Assembly: GCA_050998755.1 (NCBI GenBank)
Contig: JBPCPW010000068.1
Span: 1-52,896, forward strand
DNA: 52,896 bases
Direction of reading: 5' to 3'
Source: JAXDLW01 sp050998755
GTDB lineage: Bacteria > Chloroflexota > Dormibacteria > DASZGP01
Position numbers and translations under genes: made by a program
Part shown: positions 8,758 through 17,400 of the stretch, piece by piece
Layout of the letters: each line of letters begins with the position of its first letter
Position numbering within the stretch: position 1 is the first letter of the stretch
The notes under the pieces: model-generated
Told to the model about the DNA's origin: nothing
The model's database searches: none
The model's input: only the letters and a program-made list of their open reading frames with translations

Positions 8758-9840
8758 GTGGCGCCGGGGAGGTTCCAGGCCAACGAGCTCGCAGAGCCGA
8801 TAGTGCTTGCGCCGATGGCCGGCGGACCATCCACCCCTGCCCTGGCAGCCGCAGTATCCGGCGCCGGCGGCCTGGGGTTCCTGGGCGGCGGTTACATGAC
8901 ACCATCGGCGCTCGCCACAGACGTCGCGCGCACCCGAGAGCTAACCCACGCCCCGTTTGGGGTCAATCTCTTCGTACCCGGCTTGCCCGCCAAGAACCGG
9001 ACCGATCTGGACGCCTATGCCGCCAGGTTGGAGGGCGAGTACGGCTCGGCGGGCTTGCCACTGCCCAGCGCACGGTGGGACGACGATGGATGGGCGCAAA
9101 AGCTGGCCTCGCTCCTCGATGACCCCGTCGCCGTTGTCTCCTTCACCTTCGGGTGCCCCTCAGGCGAAGTAATTCGAACTCTGAAGGATGCGGGCAGCGC
9201 CGTCTGGGTGACGGTCACCGATGTGGACGAGGCAGCGATCGCCGTCCGCGCGGGTGCCGACGCGCTGGTGGCCCAGGGCATCGAGGCTGGCGGACACCGA
9301 GCCTCATTCACAGACCGAGAGGTTGGGGGAGACCTTGGTCTCTTGGCACTGCTCCGCCTGCTCGCCAATGCCAGCGGCGCCCCCCTGGTGGCGGCGGGCG
9401 GTATCGCCGACGGGCCGGGTATCGCCGCCGTGCTGGCCGCCGGGGCCGTCGCGGCGCAGATCGGAACGGGTTTTCTGCGCTGTCCCGAGAGCGGGCGCAG
9501 TGCGGTTCACGAGGAAGCCCTGCAGCAGGACCGGGCGACCACGTTGACCCGGGCATTCACCGGTCGCAGAGCTCGCGGGCTGCTCAACCGGTTCATCGTC
9601 GAGCACGAGAAGGACGCGATCTCGGCTTACCCCGAGGTCCATTATTTGACCGCCCCGCTCCGGGCCGCCGCCCGCGAGGCCAAAAATCCGGAACTCGTCA
9701 ACCTCTGGGCCGGACAGGCCTACCCTCTGGCTCGCGCGGTGCCCGCCGCAGATCTCGTTCACGAACTGGGCGCGTCCTGCAGGCGCACGCTTGTCGAGGT
9801 CGCCGTCACCTTCACCTCCCCGCACGACACCCAGCCGTAG
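8758..9840 (+). CDS. Nitronate monooxygenase family flavoenzyme
   Basis: A 360-residue FMN-dependent TIM-barrel protein. It contains PIVLAPMAGGPSTPALAAAV at the N-terminus, GGLGFLGGGYM, PFGVNLFVP, the strand VSFTFGCP, the signature ALVAQGIEAGGHR with the active-site His, and phosphate-binding AAGGIADGPGIAAVLAAGA and QIGTGFL. These define class I nitronate monooxygenases, which oxidise alkyl nitronates such as propionate 3-nitronate to aldehydes and protect against nitroalkane toxins. The GTG at 8758 follows the TetR stop by 5 nt and leaves the barrel intact. Probably cotranscribed with the TetR regulator. Confidence 0.88.
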   Translation: MAPGRFQANELAEPIVLAPMAGGPSTPALAAAVSGAGGLGFLGGGYMTPSALATDVARTRELTHAPFGVNLFVPGLPAKNRTDLDAYAARLEGEYGSAGLPLPSARWDDDGWAQKLASLLDDPVAVVSFTFGCPSGEVIRTLKDAGSAVWVTVTDVDEAAIAVRAGADALVAQGIEAGGHRASFTDREVGGDLGLLALLRLLANASGAPLVAAGGIADGPGIAAVLAAGAVAAQIGTGFLRCPESGRSAVHEEALQQDRATTLTRAFTGRRARGLLNRFIVEHEKDAISAYPEVHYLTAPLRAAAREAKNPELVNLWAGQAYPLARAVPAADLVHELGASCRRTLVEVAVTFTSPHDTQP

Positions 9841-9991
9841 GCTCGTGGGGGCAAGGTTCACACTCGAGCTCGACCTCGGCCTCATGCGCTGACTCACAGT
9901 CAAGGTCCCCGGCGACAAGGCTCGCGCGATCCTGCTCCAGTTGTGGATCGAGAGACCGATAAAATCAAAGCAAGATCACAGGAGGTGCGTC

Positions 9992-10456
9992 ATGCCCTAC
10001 AGCGTGGATTTCAATGCCGTCTCGACCGTCGGTCTCGAGTCGTCGCCGGTCGCCGCCGCGCTCGCTGGTTTGCGGGCGAACGAGGCCCGCTACTTCAAGA
10101 ATAAATACGACCACGTCTTTACGGTCAAGCCCGCGAGCGATGCCAAGACGACGATCGACTGGGTGCACCGGATCCTCAAGGAAGAGCGCGACATCGTCAT
10201 CTCGTCACGCCCTCTCGAGGCTACGGCCTTCACGCTCGAGAACATCCGTATGGCCTACGTCTTCTACGAGAGCGGTCTGTCGATCAACGTGATGTACACC
10301 ATCGACGGCCCCGACAAGCGGGCGGTCGGGTTCAAGCTGTCCGAAAGGATGGAGGTCCCTCCGGAGCTCGCCTCGCGGTTCAAGTTCGCGAGGCAGAAAT
10401 CAAAGCTGGCGGGAACCATTCGCGGTTCCTACTTCGTAATCAAGAACGAGTACTGA
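9992..10456 (+). CDS. Hypothetical protein, 154 residues
   Basis: I do not recognise this family. The ATG at 9992 is preceded by AGGAGG at optimal spacing, which settles the start. The protein is soluble, with no signal or membrane segment, rich in Lys/Arg near the C-terminus, and alternates helices and strands (WVHRILKEERDIVISSRP; IRMAYVFYESGLSINVMYTI; SKLAGTIRGSYFVIKNEY). The amphipathic beta strands in the second half suggest a small alpha/beta fold. It stands alone between nitronate monooxygenase and the short-chain dehydrogenase. The 150 bp before it hold no recognisable gene. Confidence 0.7.
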   Translation: MPYSVDFNAVSTVGLESSPVAAALAGLRANEARYFKNKYDHVFTVKPASDAKTTIDWVHRILKEERDIVISSRPLEATAFTLENIRMAYVFYESGLSINVMYTIDGPDKRAVGFKLSERMEVPPELASRFKFARQKSKLAGTIRGSYFVIKNEY

Positions 10457-10509
10457 CCCCCGAATCGGGCTTCTGGCGTCGGCCGCTGTCGTCACCTATG
10501 ATGCGGACA

Positions 10510-10569
10510 ATGGGTCGATGGGAGGCCGGCGGGCGCGGGCGGCTCGAGGACGCCGCGCTCGAGCTCAAG
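10510..10569 (+). pseudogene. TetR-family N-terminal remnant (~20 codons)
   Basis: From ATG 10510 the frame reads MGRWEAGGRGRLEDAALEL, which matches the stereotyped beginning of many actinobacterial TetR regulators (MGRWEP..ARGRLE.AALELY) just before helix 1. After this the sequence is unrelated and no helix-turn-helix follows; the frame closes at 10680 inside the next gene. It is a 5' stub of a regulator that probably once preceded the short-chain dehydrogenase. Confidence 0.55.
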
Positions 10570-10661
10570 GTAGTGGCCAGGGGCACTGATGCGATCCGAT
10601 CACATTACCTCGGGACCGTCCCTCCAGTACGAGGTCTAAGCGGACGGACGAGAGTGGGAAT

Positions 10662-11447
10662 GTGGCACCACTTGCCCTGATCACTGGGGCATCGTCGGGG
10701 ATCGGTAAGGCGTTCGCCGAACGTCTTGCTACCGACGGCTACGACCTAATGGTCGTGGGCCGGCGGCGAGATCGGCTCACGGAGCTTGCCGCCGCACTGC
10801 CGCAGGTCGCGGTGACGGTTGTCGTCGGCGACCTCTCCACAGAAGAGGGCATCGACCGAGTGGCCGAGCTGTGCCAAAGCCACCCGCTAACGATGCTGGT
10901 CAACAATGCAGGCGTCGCCCACTACATGCCCTTGGCGGAATTGCCGGCGGGAAAGGCACGCGAACTGCTCAACGTCAAGGTCATCGCACCGGCAATGCTG
11001 ACGCGCGCTGCACTGGGCGGCATGATCGCCCGTGGTGTCGGCACGATCGTGAACGTCGCGGGCATGCTTGCTTTCTCCGGCCCCGCACCGGCAGCCCCGC
11101 CACCGGGCCAGCGTGCCATCTACACGGCAACTTTGGCTGCGACGGTCGCCATGTCCCAAACCCTGCATGCAGAACTGGACGGCACCGGCGTGAAGGTGCA
11201 CGTCGTCTGCCCCGGGATCGTGGCAACTGAGTTCCACGAAGTTCAGGGCATGGACCTGTCGGCGATCCCCCGCATGTCCGCCGAGGACGTCGTTTCAGCT
11301 GCCCTGACCGGAATCGATCTGGGCGAAGTCGTCATCGTTCCCGGCGTCGAGGACTACGGCCTCCTTGACGCCATCTTCGGCGCGGAGCTCGCCGCCTTCC
11401 ACGGCCAAAGCCCACAACTCGCTTCTCGCTACGTCCCCGGACCTTGA
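10662..11447 (+). CDS. Short-chain dehydrogenase-like protein lacking catalytic Ser and Lys
   Basis: A 261-residue Rossmann protein with a normal cofactor site (LITGASSGIGKAFAERLA; basic VVGRRRDRL suggesting NADP; LVNNAGVAHY). At the active site the usual INVSS motif reads VNVAGML, removing the catalytic Ser. The usual YxxxK reads YTATL, keeping Tyr but replacing the essential Lys by Leu. The downstream CPGIVATEFHE matches the family's PG motif. The fold and dinucleotide binding look intact while classical SDR chemistry should be abolished. It starts with GTG at 10662. The preceding TetR stub suggests an eroding regulatory unit. It may be a pseudoenzyme or an early pseudogene. Confidence 0.8.
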   Translation: MAPLALITGASSGIGKAFAERLATDGYDLMVVGRRRDRLTELAAALPQVAVTVVVGDLSTEEGIDRVAELCQSHPLTMLVNNAGVAHYMPLAELPAGKARELLNVKVIAPAMLTRAALGGMIARGVGTIVNVAGMLAFSGPAPAAPPPGQRAIYTATLAATVAMSQTLHAELDGTGVKVHVVCPGIVATEFHEVQGMDLSAIPRMSAEDVVSAALTGIDLGEVVIVPGVEDYGLLDAIFGAELAAFHGQSPQLASRYVPGP

Positions 11448-11575
11448 TCGCGGGAGCGCGGCGGCAGCCTCCGCCCCACGCCGGGTCCTATAACGAGCGG
11501 CGGCGGACTGCCGCATTGAGCGCGGGTGTTACCTCGAGCCCATTCTCCAGGTCACGCTAGACGGCCTTCGACCGG

Positions 11576-11986
11576 TCAGAAGCGCCCCCACACGCCGGAG
11601 CGCCGATGACCCGACAACATCAGCACGCCGATAGCCGCCTGAACCACCCCGATCAAGGCCTGCAGAATCTCGTACCATCGCGGCCCTGTTGAGGGCAGGA
11701 CTCCGGTCAACTGGAGTGCGGCCGCCGGGATCCTCAGGGCCCCTGCGAGGAACGCCATGGTGACCAGCCAGAAGGTCCATCGCCACTTGCGGATAACGCC
11801 TGTGACCAGTACCGCCAAGAAAACGGTGAGCGCGGCGACCAGAAGCATCGCCGGCGCCACTCCGGCGCCGGCTGGCTCGCGGAGGGTCGAGTCGTAGATC
11901 TCCGGATCCACGGCGAGGATCATCACAAGCACAAGCTCGGCCAGGACCACGAAGCCGACGACCAGTCCCTGGGTCCGATTGATCAC
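11576..11986 (-). CDS. Small four-helix membrane protein
   Basis: A 136-residue protein with four hydrophobic helices: LVVGFVVLAELVLVMILAV (~9-27), PAMLLVAALTVFLAVLVTGV (~45-64), FWLVTMAFLAGALRIPAAAL and ILQALIGVVQAAIGVLMLSG. Loops contain RKWRW and GPRWYEILQ. I do not recognise a named family; the layout resembles small integral membrane proteins of unknown function. It is convergent with the upstream short-chain dehydrogenase gene and lies downstream of the ABC exporter pair on the same strand, 72 bp away. It might be a late member of that unit. Confidence 0.7.
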   Translation of the reverse strand: MINRTQGLVVGFVVLAELVLVMILAVDPEIYDSTLREPAGAGVAPAMLLVAALTVFLAVLVTGVIRKWRWTFWLVTMAFLAGALRIPAAALQLTGVLPSTGPRWYEILQALIGVVQAAIGVLMLSGHRRSGVWGRF

Positions 11987-12058
11987 ACCGTTATCCTGAG
12001 GCCGAAGAATAGAAGGCCGGTGCGCCGGCTGCCCCGCTACTCCTCCAGGTTCAGCACG

Positions 12059-12781
12059 TTACGGCGCAGAGGATTCTTCAACGGCGTGGGTGTCCGAGAC
12101 GATCGCGCCGTCGCGCATCCGGATCCGCCGAGTTGCGTGCTTGGCGACCTCCTCATCGTGCGTCGCCACGATGATCGTCACTCCCGTGTCTGCCCGCAGC
12201 CCGTCCAGCAGCGACATGATGTCAGCGGCGTTCTGGGTGTCGAGGTTGCCCGTCGGTTCGTCGGCGATGATGACCTCGGGGTGATTCGCCAGCGCGCGGG
12301 CGATGGCCACCCTCTGCTGCTCACCGCCGGACATTCCCGACGGCAGGTGCTGCGCGCGCTGAGCGAGCCCGACGGAGGTGAGCAGTTCCAGCGCGCGTTC
12401 CCGTCGTTTCTTGATCGACTGTTTCGGATCGACGGCGATCGACACGTTGTCCAGCGCGCTGAGCGTCGGAATCAGGTTGAACTGCTGGAAAATGAAGCCG
12501 ATCCGGCTCCCGCGAATCGCCGTTAGGAAGCGGTCACCCGCGCGGGACAGGTCCTGGTTGTCAAACTCGATCCGTCCGCTCGTCGGTGTGTCGAGGGCCC
12601 CCAGGAGCTGGAGCAGGGTGCTCTTGCCCGACCCTGACGGCCCCTCGATCGACACGAACTCGCCGCCGCCTATCTCCAGGTCCACGCCGCGCACCGCGAG
12701 GACCTGGGCGGCGCCCTTGAGGTAGCGCCGTTCGACCTGCTGCATCTGATAGAGCGGCTTGGCGGCGGCGGGCGCGCTCAT
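12059..12781 (-). CDS. MacB/LolD-type ABC transporter ATP-binding protein
   Basis: A 240-residue nucleotide-binding subunit. Walker A is GPSGSGKST, the Q-loop region FIFQQFNLIPTLSALDNV, the ABC signature MSGGEQQRVAIARAL, Walker B EVIIADEPTGNLD and the H-loop VATHD. The EPTGNLD and FQQFNLIPTL strings are typical of the MacB/LolD/FtsE class that energises export or lipoprotein-extraction permeases. The start ATG overlaps the stop of the permease gene by 4 nt (ATGA), so translation is coupled. Together they form a complete two-gene exporter. Confidence 0.92.
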   Translation of the reverse strand: MSAPAAAKPLYQMQQVERRYLKGAAQVLAVRGVDLEIGGGEFVSIEGPSGSGKSTLLQLLGALDTPTSGRIEFDNQDLSRAGDRFLTAIRGSRIGFIFQQFNLIPTLSALDNVSIAVDPKQSIKKRRERALELLTSVGLAQRAQHLPSGMSGGEQQRVAIARALANHPEVIIADEPTGNLDTQNAADIMSLLDGLRADTGVTIIVATHDEEVAKHATRRIRMRDGAIVSDTHAVEESSAP

Positions 12782-14607
12782 CCAAGGTCCCGCAGGGCGA
12801 GGGCCGGGGAGAGCCGGGCCGCCCGCCAGCCACCCAACCCACCCGCGATGAGGCCGCCGAGCAGGGCGCAGGCGACACCTAGAAGGATGGTCGTCGGCGT
12901 GAGGATCGCAGTCAGGTGCACGGACTGGTTCGAAGACGCGGTGGTTGATTGGTGGAAGAGGCCACTGGCCGTGGACGCGCCCACCGCCAGTCCAGAGGTG
13001 GTCGAGGTCAACGTCGGCCCAAAGAGGTTCACGGCTTCGGCGACCGCGGTACCTATGCCGATGCCCACGACGGCGCCGACCATCCCGATGACCATCGTCT
13101 CGGCAATGATCTGACGGACGATCCTGCGCTTTGTCCAGCCGATGGCCCGCAACGTTCCGATCTCGCGCACGCGCTTGGCCACCGACGAGGTGGTCAGGAG
13201 CACCGCGATCAGGAAGGCGGCGAGCAGGATGATGGCGGCGAGCGCGCCGCCTAGGCTCGCCGCAAGAGTCTGCGCATTCGAGAGGCTGCCTGTCACCTGG
13301 TTGGCCAGCGACTTCGCGGTGAGCACCTGGGCCCCGGGCAGCTTGGCCTGGATCGCCGCGGCAACGGCATCGACATCGGAGGCCCTCGAGACCTTGACCA
13401 GGACCTCGTTGACCCGCGACGAATTGTTCGACAGGCCCTGCAGGGTGGCCAGGTCGAAGTAGAGGTCGGACACATTTCCGGTCAGGGTCGGAGCGACGAC
13501 GCCTTTCACGGTGTACGCCGTGCCGTTGATGGTCAGGGTCTGCCCCGCCTTCAGATTATTGGTCGACGCGTAGGCGCTGTTGACCAGAACCTCAGTCGTC
13601 GGACTCGAAGAGAACCAACTGCCCGACGTCACCTGCGCGCTGGTGATGAGGCCGGTGGTCCGGTTGGAAGGGTCGACCGCAGCGGCGGTGTACGTCTTGG
13701 AGGAGGTGTCGGTCGAGGGCGGGTTCAGAACGCGGTTGATGGTCTGGGCCGGAACCACGACCTGGGCGATGTACTGCTGAAGCCGCTGAGGCAGACATTT
13801 TTGCAAAGCTCCACTCCTCGAGAAGCCACCCCCGAACGCTGGCTCGGGGGGCGGACCGCCACCCGGGCCGGCGCTGGGGCGCGGGTTCGGGCTCGGCCGG
13901 GCCGCGGGCGATGGCCGCACAAAACCGCCGCTCGATTGGAGACAGGACTGGATTCCCGCCTGCTCGGCGTCCGTCAGTGGCGCCGGGGTCTGGGTGGCGG
14001 TGATCGTCTGTCCGCCGGTCTGGACGGTGTCGGTGATCTGCGGTACGGTCCCCGATTCATGAATTGCCTGCAACGACAGCCCGGGCACGGCAGACTGCAC
14101 GCCCTTGACCGACGTGACGTCACGCAGGGCAGCGTCGGGAAAGGTGATCAGCGTGCCGGGGACGAAGAAGTCATGGACAAACTGGGTGCCGGCAGGACCC
14201 AGCTTGGAGAGATCGGTGAGCACCGACGAGTTCGCGTTCAGGAGGGCGGCCTGGTCGGCGCCGTTGAGTTGACCGGCGGCGCTGGCCAGTGAGCCGGGGC
14301 CACCTCCACCAGGGCCAAAGAAACCGCCGCCGCCACCAGGAGGACCGCCAGGCCTGCCGTTGCCCTGGCCCACCGACGGTGAGGCCGAGGCCGGCGCCGT
14401 GGTCGCACCGACTGTGCGGGTGACGATGATGTCGGTACCCACCGTCGAAAGTGGAGAAAGGGCCTGGGTCTGGGCGCTGGTCAGCCCCGCGGAGACCCCG
14501 ATGATCCCCATCACCAGCCCAACGCCGGCAGCCAGGCCCAGCGCGGTCACGATGGCGCGCCCCGAGCGACGGAGCAACTCGTTGCGCAGATATCCCAGCT
14601 CGATCAT
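12778..14607 (-). CDS. MacB-like ABC transporter permease (FtsX domain)
   Basis: A 609-residue permease. An N-terminal transmembrane helix (AIVTALGLAAGVGLVMGIIG) is followed by a large extracellular MacB periplasmic-core-like domain, unusually rich in Gly/Pro/Ser (GGPPGGGGGFFGPGGGGPG, and a PSPAARPSPNPRPSAGP run). Three C-terminal helices form the FtsX domain, with the conserved VAKRVREIGTLRAIGWTKRRI. ATG 14607 is preferred over an upstream ATG at 14694 because it has GATGGAAG just before it and gives the typical cytosolic N-terminus. In this family the ATPase drives mechanotransmission to export peptides, drugs or lipoproteins. The low-complexity inserts are longer than usual. Confidence 0.88.
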   Translation of the reverse strand: MIELGYLRNELLRRSGRAIVTALGLAAGVGLVMGIIGVSAGLTSAQTQALSPLSTVGTDIIVTRTVGATTAPASASPSVGQGNGRPGGPPGGGGGFFGPGGGGPGSLASAAGQLNGADQAALLNANSSVLTDLSKLGPAGTQFVHDFFVPGTLITFPDAALRDVTSVKGVQSAVPGLSLQAIHESGTVPQITDTVQTGGQTITATQTPAPLTDAEQAGIQSCLQSSGGFVRPSPAARPSPNPRPSAGPGGGPPPEPAFGGGFSRSGALQKCLPQRLQQYIAQVVVPAQTINRVLNPPSTDTSSKTYTAAAVDPSNRTTGLITSAQVTSGSWFSSSPTTEVLVNSAYASTNNLKAGQTLTINGTAYTVKGVVAPTLTGNVSDLYFDLATLQGLSNNSSRVNEVLVKVSRASDVDAVAAAIQAKLPGAQVLTAKSLANQVTGSLSNAQTLAASLGGALAAIILLAAFLIAVLLTTSSVAKRVREIGTLRAIGWTKRRIVRQIIAETMVIGMVGAVVGIGIGTAVAEAVNLFGPTLTSTTSGLAVGASTASGLFHQSTTASSNQSVHLTAILTPTTILLGVACALLGGLIAGGLGGWRAARLSPALALRDLG

Positions 14608-14757
14608 CTTCCATCGCCTATTGTGACTGCCGGAGTGCTCGGCGACTCTAGCGCGAGTCGCGCCGCCTGCACTGTGCACGCTGAACCGGGGCATGGCCTA
14701 AGCTAGTCCCGTCAGCACCCTGGCTCGATCGCCGAACAGGCGGGGAGGCCGTCGCCC

Positions 14758-15048
14758 GTGTCACCACGATCCCGCACACGTTCCACCAGCGACCCGAGCA
14801 CCCCCCCTCCTCCGCCAGCCCTCCCAACGGATCCCGCGGTCGAGGTCCTCCGGAGCTCGGCGTTTGAGTCCTCGCCCGCGGCCAGTTCCGAGGCGGCGTT
14901 CCGCGAGCAGCGGGAGCGTATCGAGCAGAGCGAGCGTCGCTTCCGCATAGGGATCCTCTCCTCTCCCGTTGGGCTGTCGCTGCGAGCCTTCGCGGGTGGA
15001 GCACTCCTGGTCAATGAGGCGCTGGCGAGGATGGTGGGACGCACGTGA
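14758..15048 (+). CDS. Short ORF ending in a truncated PAS domain
   Basis: From GTG 14758, 96 codons encode a Pro/Ser-rich N-terminus, a helix (EAAFREQRERIEQSERRFR) and the opening of a PAS domain (IGILSSPVGLSLRAFAGGALLVNEALARMVGR). The frame stops after about 40 PAS residues, where strands three to five should follow. Its TGA overlaps the GTG of the large PAS-GGDEF gene (GTGA), so translation is probably coupled. Either a deletion cut the first PAS of an originally longer sensor, or a small separate subunit is made. The downstream protein begins with its own complete PAS. Confidence 0.55.
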   Translation: MSPRSRTRSTSDPSTPPPPPALPTDPAVEVLRSSAFESSPAASSEAAFREQRERIEQSERRFRIGILSSPVGLSLRAFAGGALLVNEALARMVGRT

Positions 15049-17249
15049 CGGCCGAGCGCCGCGCCTCCGAAGCCCTGGCCGACGCCGTGCTGAACTGGAG
15101 CCTGGTATTCGACCTTGCCCCCGTGGGGATGGCGGAAGTCGCTCCCGACGGCCGCTTCATCAAGGTCAACCCCGCTCTTTGCGCGATTCTCGGCTACGAC
15201 GCTCCGGGCCTCCTTGCGGCCAAAGTCAGCGACATCAACCATCCCGACGAGCTGGCACGGTCGGAGGAGAACATCAGGACCCTGGCGGCGAACGAGGTCT
15301 CACAGCTTCTTATCGAGAAGCGCTACCGACATCGCGACGGGCACACCGTCTGGGCCAGCGTCGCGGCTTCACCAATCCTCACCCCGGAGGGCGGGGTCGA
15401 TCACTTCCTGGCGTTCTACCTGGACATCACCGCGCGCAAAGCCACGGAGGAACAGCTCCAGCGTTCGCTGCACGAGATGCAGACGATTTTCGACACCGCG
15501 CTGAACGCGCTCATAACGATGGACGAGCACGGCCGGGTCACGGCTTGGAGTGCCCAGGCGGAACGCACATTCGGCTGGAGTGCAGCGGAGGCGGTGGGCC
15601 TGGACCTTGCCGACAGGATCATCCCGCCGCAACATCGGGAGGCCCATCGCAGAGGACTCGCGGCATATTTGACAACAGGTGAGGGGCCCGTCCTCGGCAG
15701 CGTCATCGAGACGACCGCGCTGCGAAAGAGCGGCGAAGAATTCCCGGTGGAGCTGGCCATCTCACCCGCCTCGCGCGGCGACGACGCCACCTCCTTTGTC
15801 GGATTCGTGAGGGATATCTCCGACCGCGCGCGGTCTCAGCGCCTCGAACGGATGACGGTGGCGGTCACCGAAGTCCTCGCGCGCGGACGAACCGTCGATG
15901 AGGTCGTCCCCGGCGTTCTCGAGACGGTGGGTGGCGCACTGGGTCAAACGGTCGGACAGTTCTGGGTGGTTGACGAGCGCCGCGGGGCTCTGGTGCACGC
16001 CGGCGCCTGGCGAGTCGACCCAAGCAACCAGGGCGTGGCGAACTTCGTCGCCGCCAGCCAGTTGATCGAGATCGGCGGCGGACCCGGCCCCCTCGCCACA
16101 GCCTGGCAGCACGGCCGGCTGGTCTCCATCGATGACCTCGTCGGAGCCCCGCACTTTCGCCGCTCCAAGGCCGCTCAGGCCGCGGGGCTGACCGCGGAGT
16201 TCGCTTTCCCGGTACATGCAGGTGATACCGTGGCCGGGGTATTCGAGTTCCTGGGCGACTCGGCGGTAAAGATCGATGAAGTCGTGCGCAGTGCGGTCAC
16301 CATCGTGGGGGCGCAGGTCGGCGAATACATGGTCCGGGTCCGGACCGACCAGCGCGTCCTTGCCATCCTTGACCATGTCGCGGACGGCATCATCACCGTC
16401 GGCGACGATGGCGCGATCCAATCGTTCAACCGCGCGGCCCGGCGTCTGCTCGGCTATGACGAGATGGAGGTCCTCGGTCGGCAAGTGGACATCCTGATCG
16501 AGGAAGGGCACCGGCGGGAGTTCATGGACTACTTGGCCCTGCGGCTCGAGGCTGACCAGGAACGGCCCTCTTCGGACACCACCGAAACCCTGGGCCTCCG
16601 GGAGGACGGCTCGTCGTTCGCGTTGGAGTTCCAGGCCACCGACATGGTCGTGGCCGGCCGGCGGGTGTTCATCGCGACCGTGCGCGACATTTCAGAAAGA
16701 AAGGCCGAGACCGCCGCGCTCGAGTTCAAGGCGCTTCACGATGCCCTCACGGGGTTGCCCAACCGCAGCCTCTTCCACGATCGGCTGGCGCACGCGCTGG
16801 TGCTGGGCGGGCGGGCGAAGACGGAGTTGGCAGTCCTGATGATCGACCTGGATGGGTTCAAAGCCACCAACGACGAGTTCGGTCATGCTGTGGGCGATCA
16901 GCTGCTCGAGGCCTTCGCGGGTCGGGTTCTCGCGGCCCTGCGAGACGGGGACACTGTGGCTCGGCTCGGCGGCGATGAGTTCGCGATCCTGGCCAACCCC
17001 GTCGCTGGAGAGCGCGGAGCCCTCCTCGTGGCCCAGAAGGTCGGCGCTGTCCTGGTCGAGCCCTTCAGGCTGGCCGGACAGCAGCTACAGGTTCGGGCAA
17101 GCATCGGGATTGCACTGTTCCCACGACAGGCCCGGGATGCCGAGAGCCTCCTGCGGCGGGCGGACATCGCGATGTACGCGGCGAAAAGGTCGGGGGGCGG
17201 CAACGCGCTTTTCCGGCCGGAGCAGGAGGCGGCCGCAACAGCCAACTAG
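15045..17249 (+). CDS. PAS-PAS-GAF-PAS-GGDEF diguanylate cyclase
   Basis: A 734-residue cytosolic sensor. PAS1 ~20-135 (APVGMAEVAPDGRF; FYLDITARK), PAS2 ~145-262 (FDTALNALITMDEHGRVT; GFVRDISDR), GAF ~275-415, PAS3 ~430-550 (DGIITVGDDGAIQSFN; TVRDISERK) and GGDEF ~565-720. The active site is intact (DALTGLPNR, RLGGDEF ~639). An RxxD inhibitory site (RDGD) lies exactly five residues before it, so product feedback is expected. There is no EAL domain. It should synthesise c-di-GMP in response to signals sensed by the PAS/GAF domains; no cofactor is evident. The GTG start overlaps the preceding ORF's stop. Confidence 0.92.
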   Translation: MTAERRASEALADAVLNWSLVFDLAPVGMAEVAPDGRFIKVNPALCAILGYDAPGLLAAKVSDINHPDELARSEENIRTLAANEVSQLLIEKRYRHRDGHTVWASVAASPILTPEGGVDHFLAFYLDITARKATEEQLQRSLHEMQTIFDTALNALITMDEHGRVTAWSAQAERTFGWSAAEAVGLDLADRIIPPQHREAHRRGLAAYLTTGEGPVLGSVIETTALRKSGEEFPVELAISPASRGDDATSFVGFVRDISDRARSQRLERMTVAVTEVLARGRTVDEVVPGVLETVGGALGQTVGQFWVVDERRGALVHAGAWRVDPSNQGVANFVAASQLIEIGGGPGPLATAWQHGRLVSIDDLVGAPHFRRSKAAQAAGLTAEFAFPVHAGDTVAGVFEFLGDSAVKIDEVVRSAVTIVGAQVGEYMVRVRTDQRVLAILDHVADGIITVGDDGAIQSFNRAARRLLGYDEMEVLGRQVDILIEEGHRREFMDYLALRLEADQERPSSDTTETLGLREDGSSFALEFQATDMVVAGRRVFIATVRDISERKAETAALEFKALHDALTGLPNRSLFHDRLAHALVLGGRAKTELAVLMIDLDGFKATNDEFGHAVGDQLLEAFAGRVLAALRDGDTVARLGGDEFAILANPVAGERGALLVAQKVGAVLVEPFRLAGQQLQVRASIGIALFPRQARDAESLLRRADIAMYAAKRSGGGNALFRPEQEAAATAN

Positions 17250-17400
17250 GCAGCCAACCGCTTCGGAGCCGGAACCACGCCCCTGTAAATACTTGTAAGC
17301 GACCGTTGACCGATCCGTGTATCGGATGCGTCACTGCAGAAGAGTTGCCTGACCTTCCGGCCGATTTCCGGCTCGAATGCAGCGGGCCAAGGATGGATTG

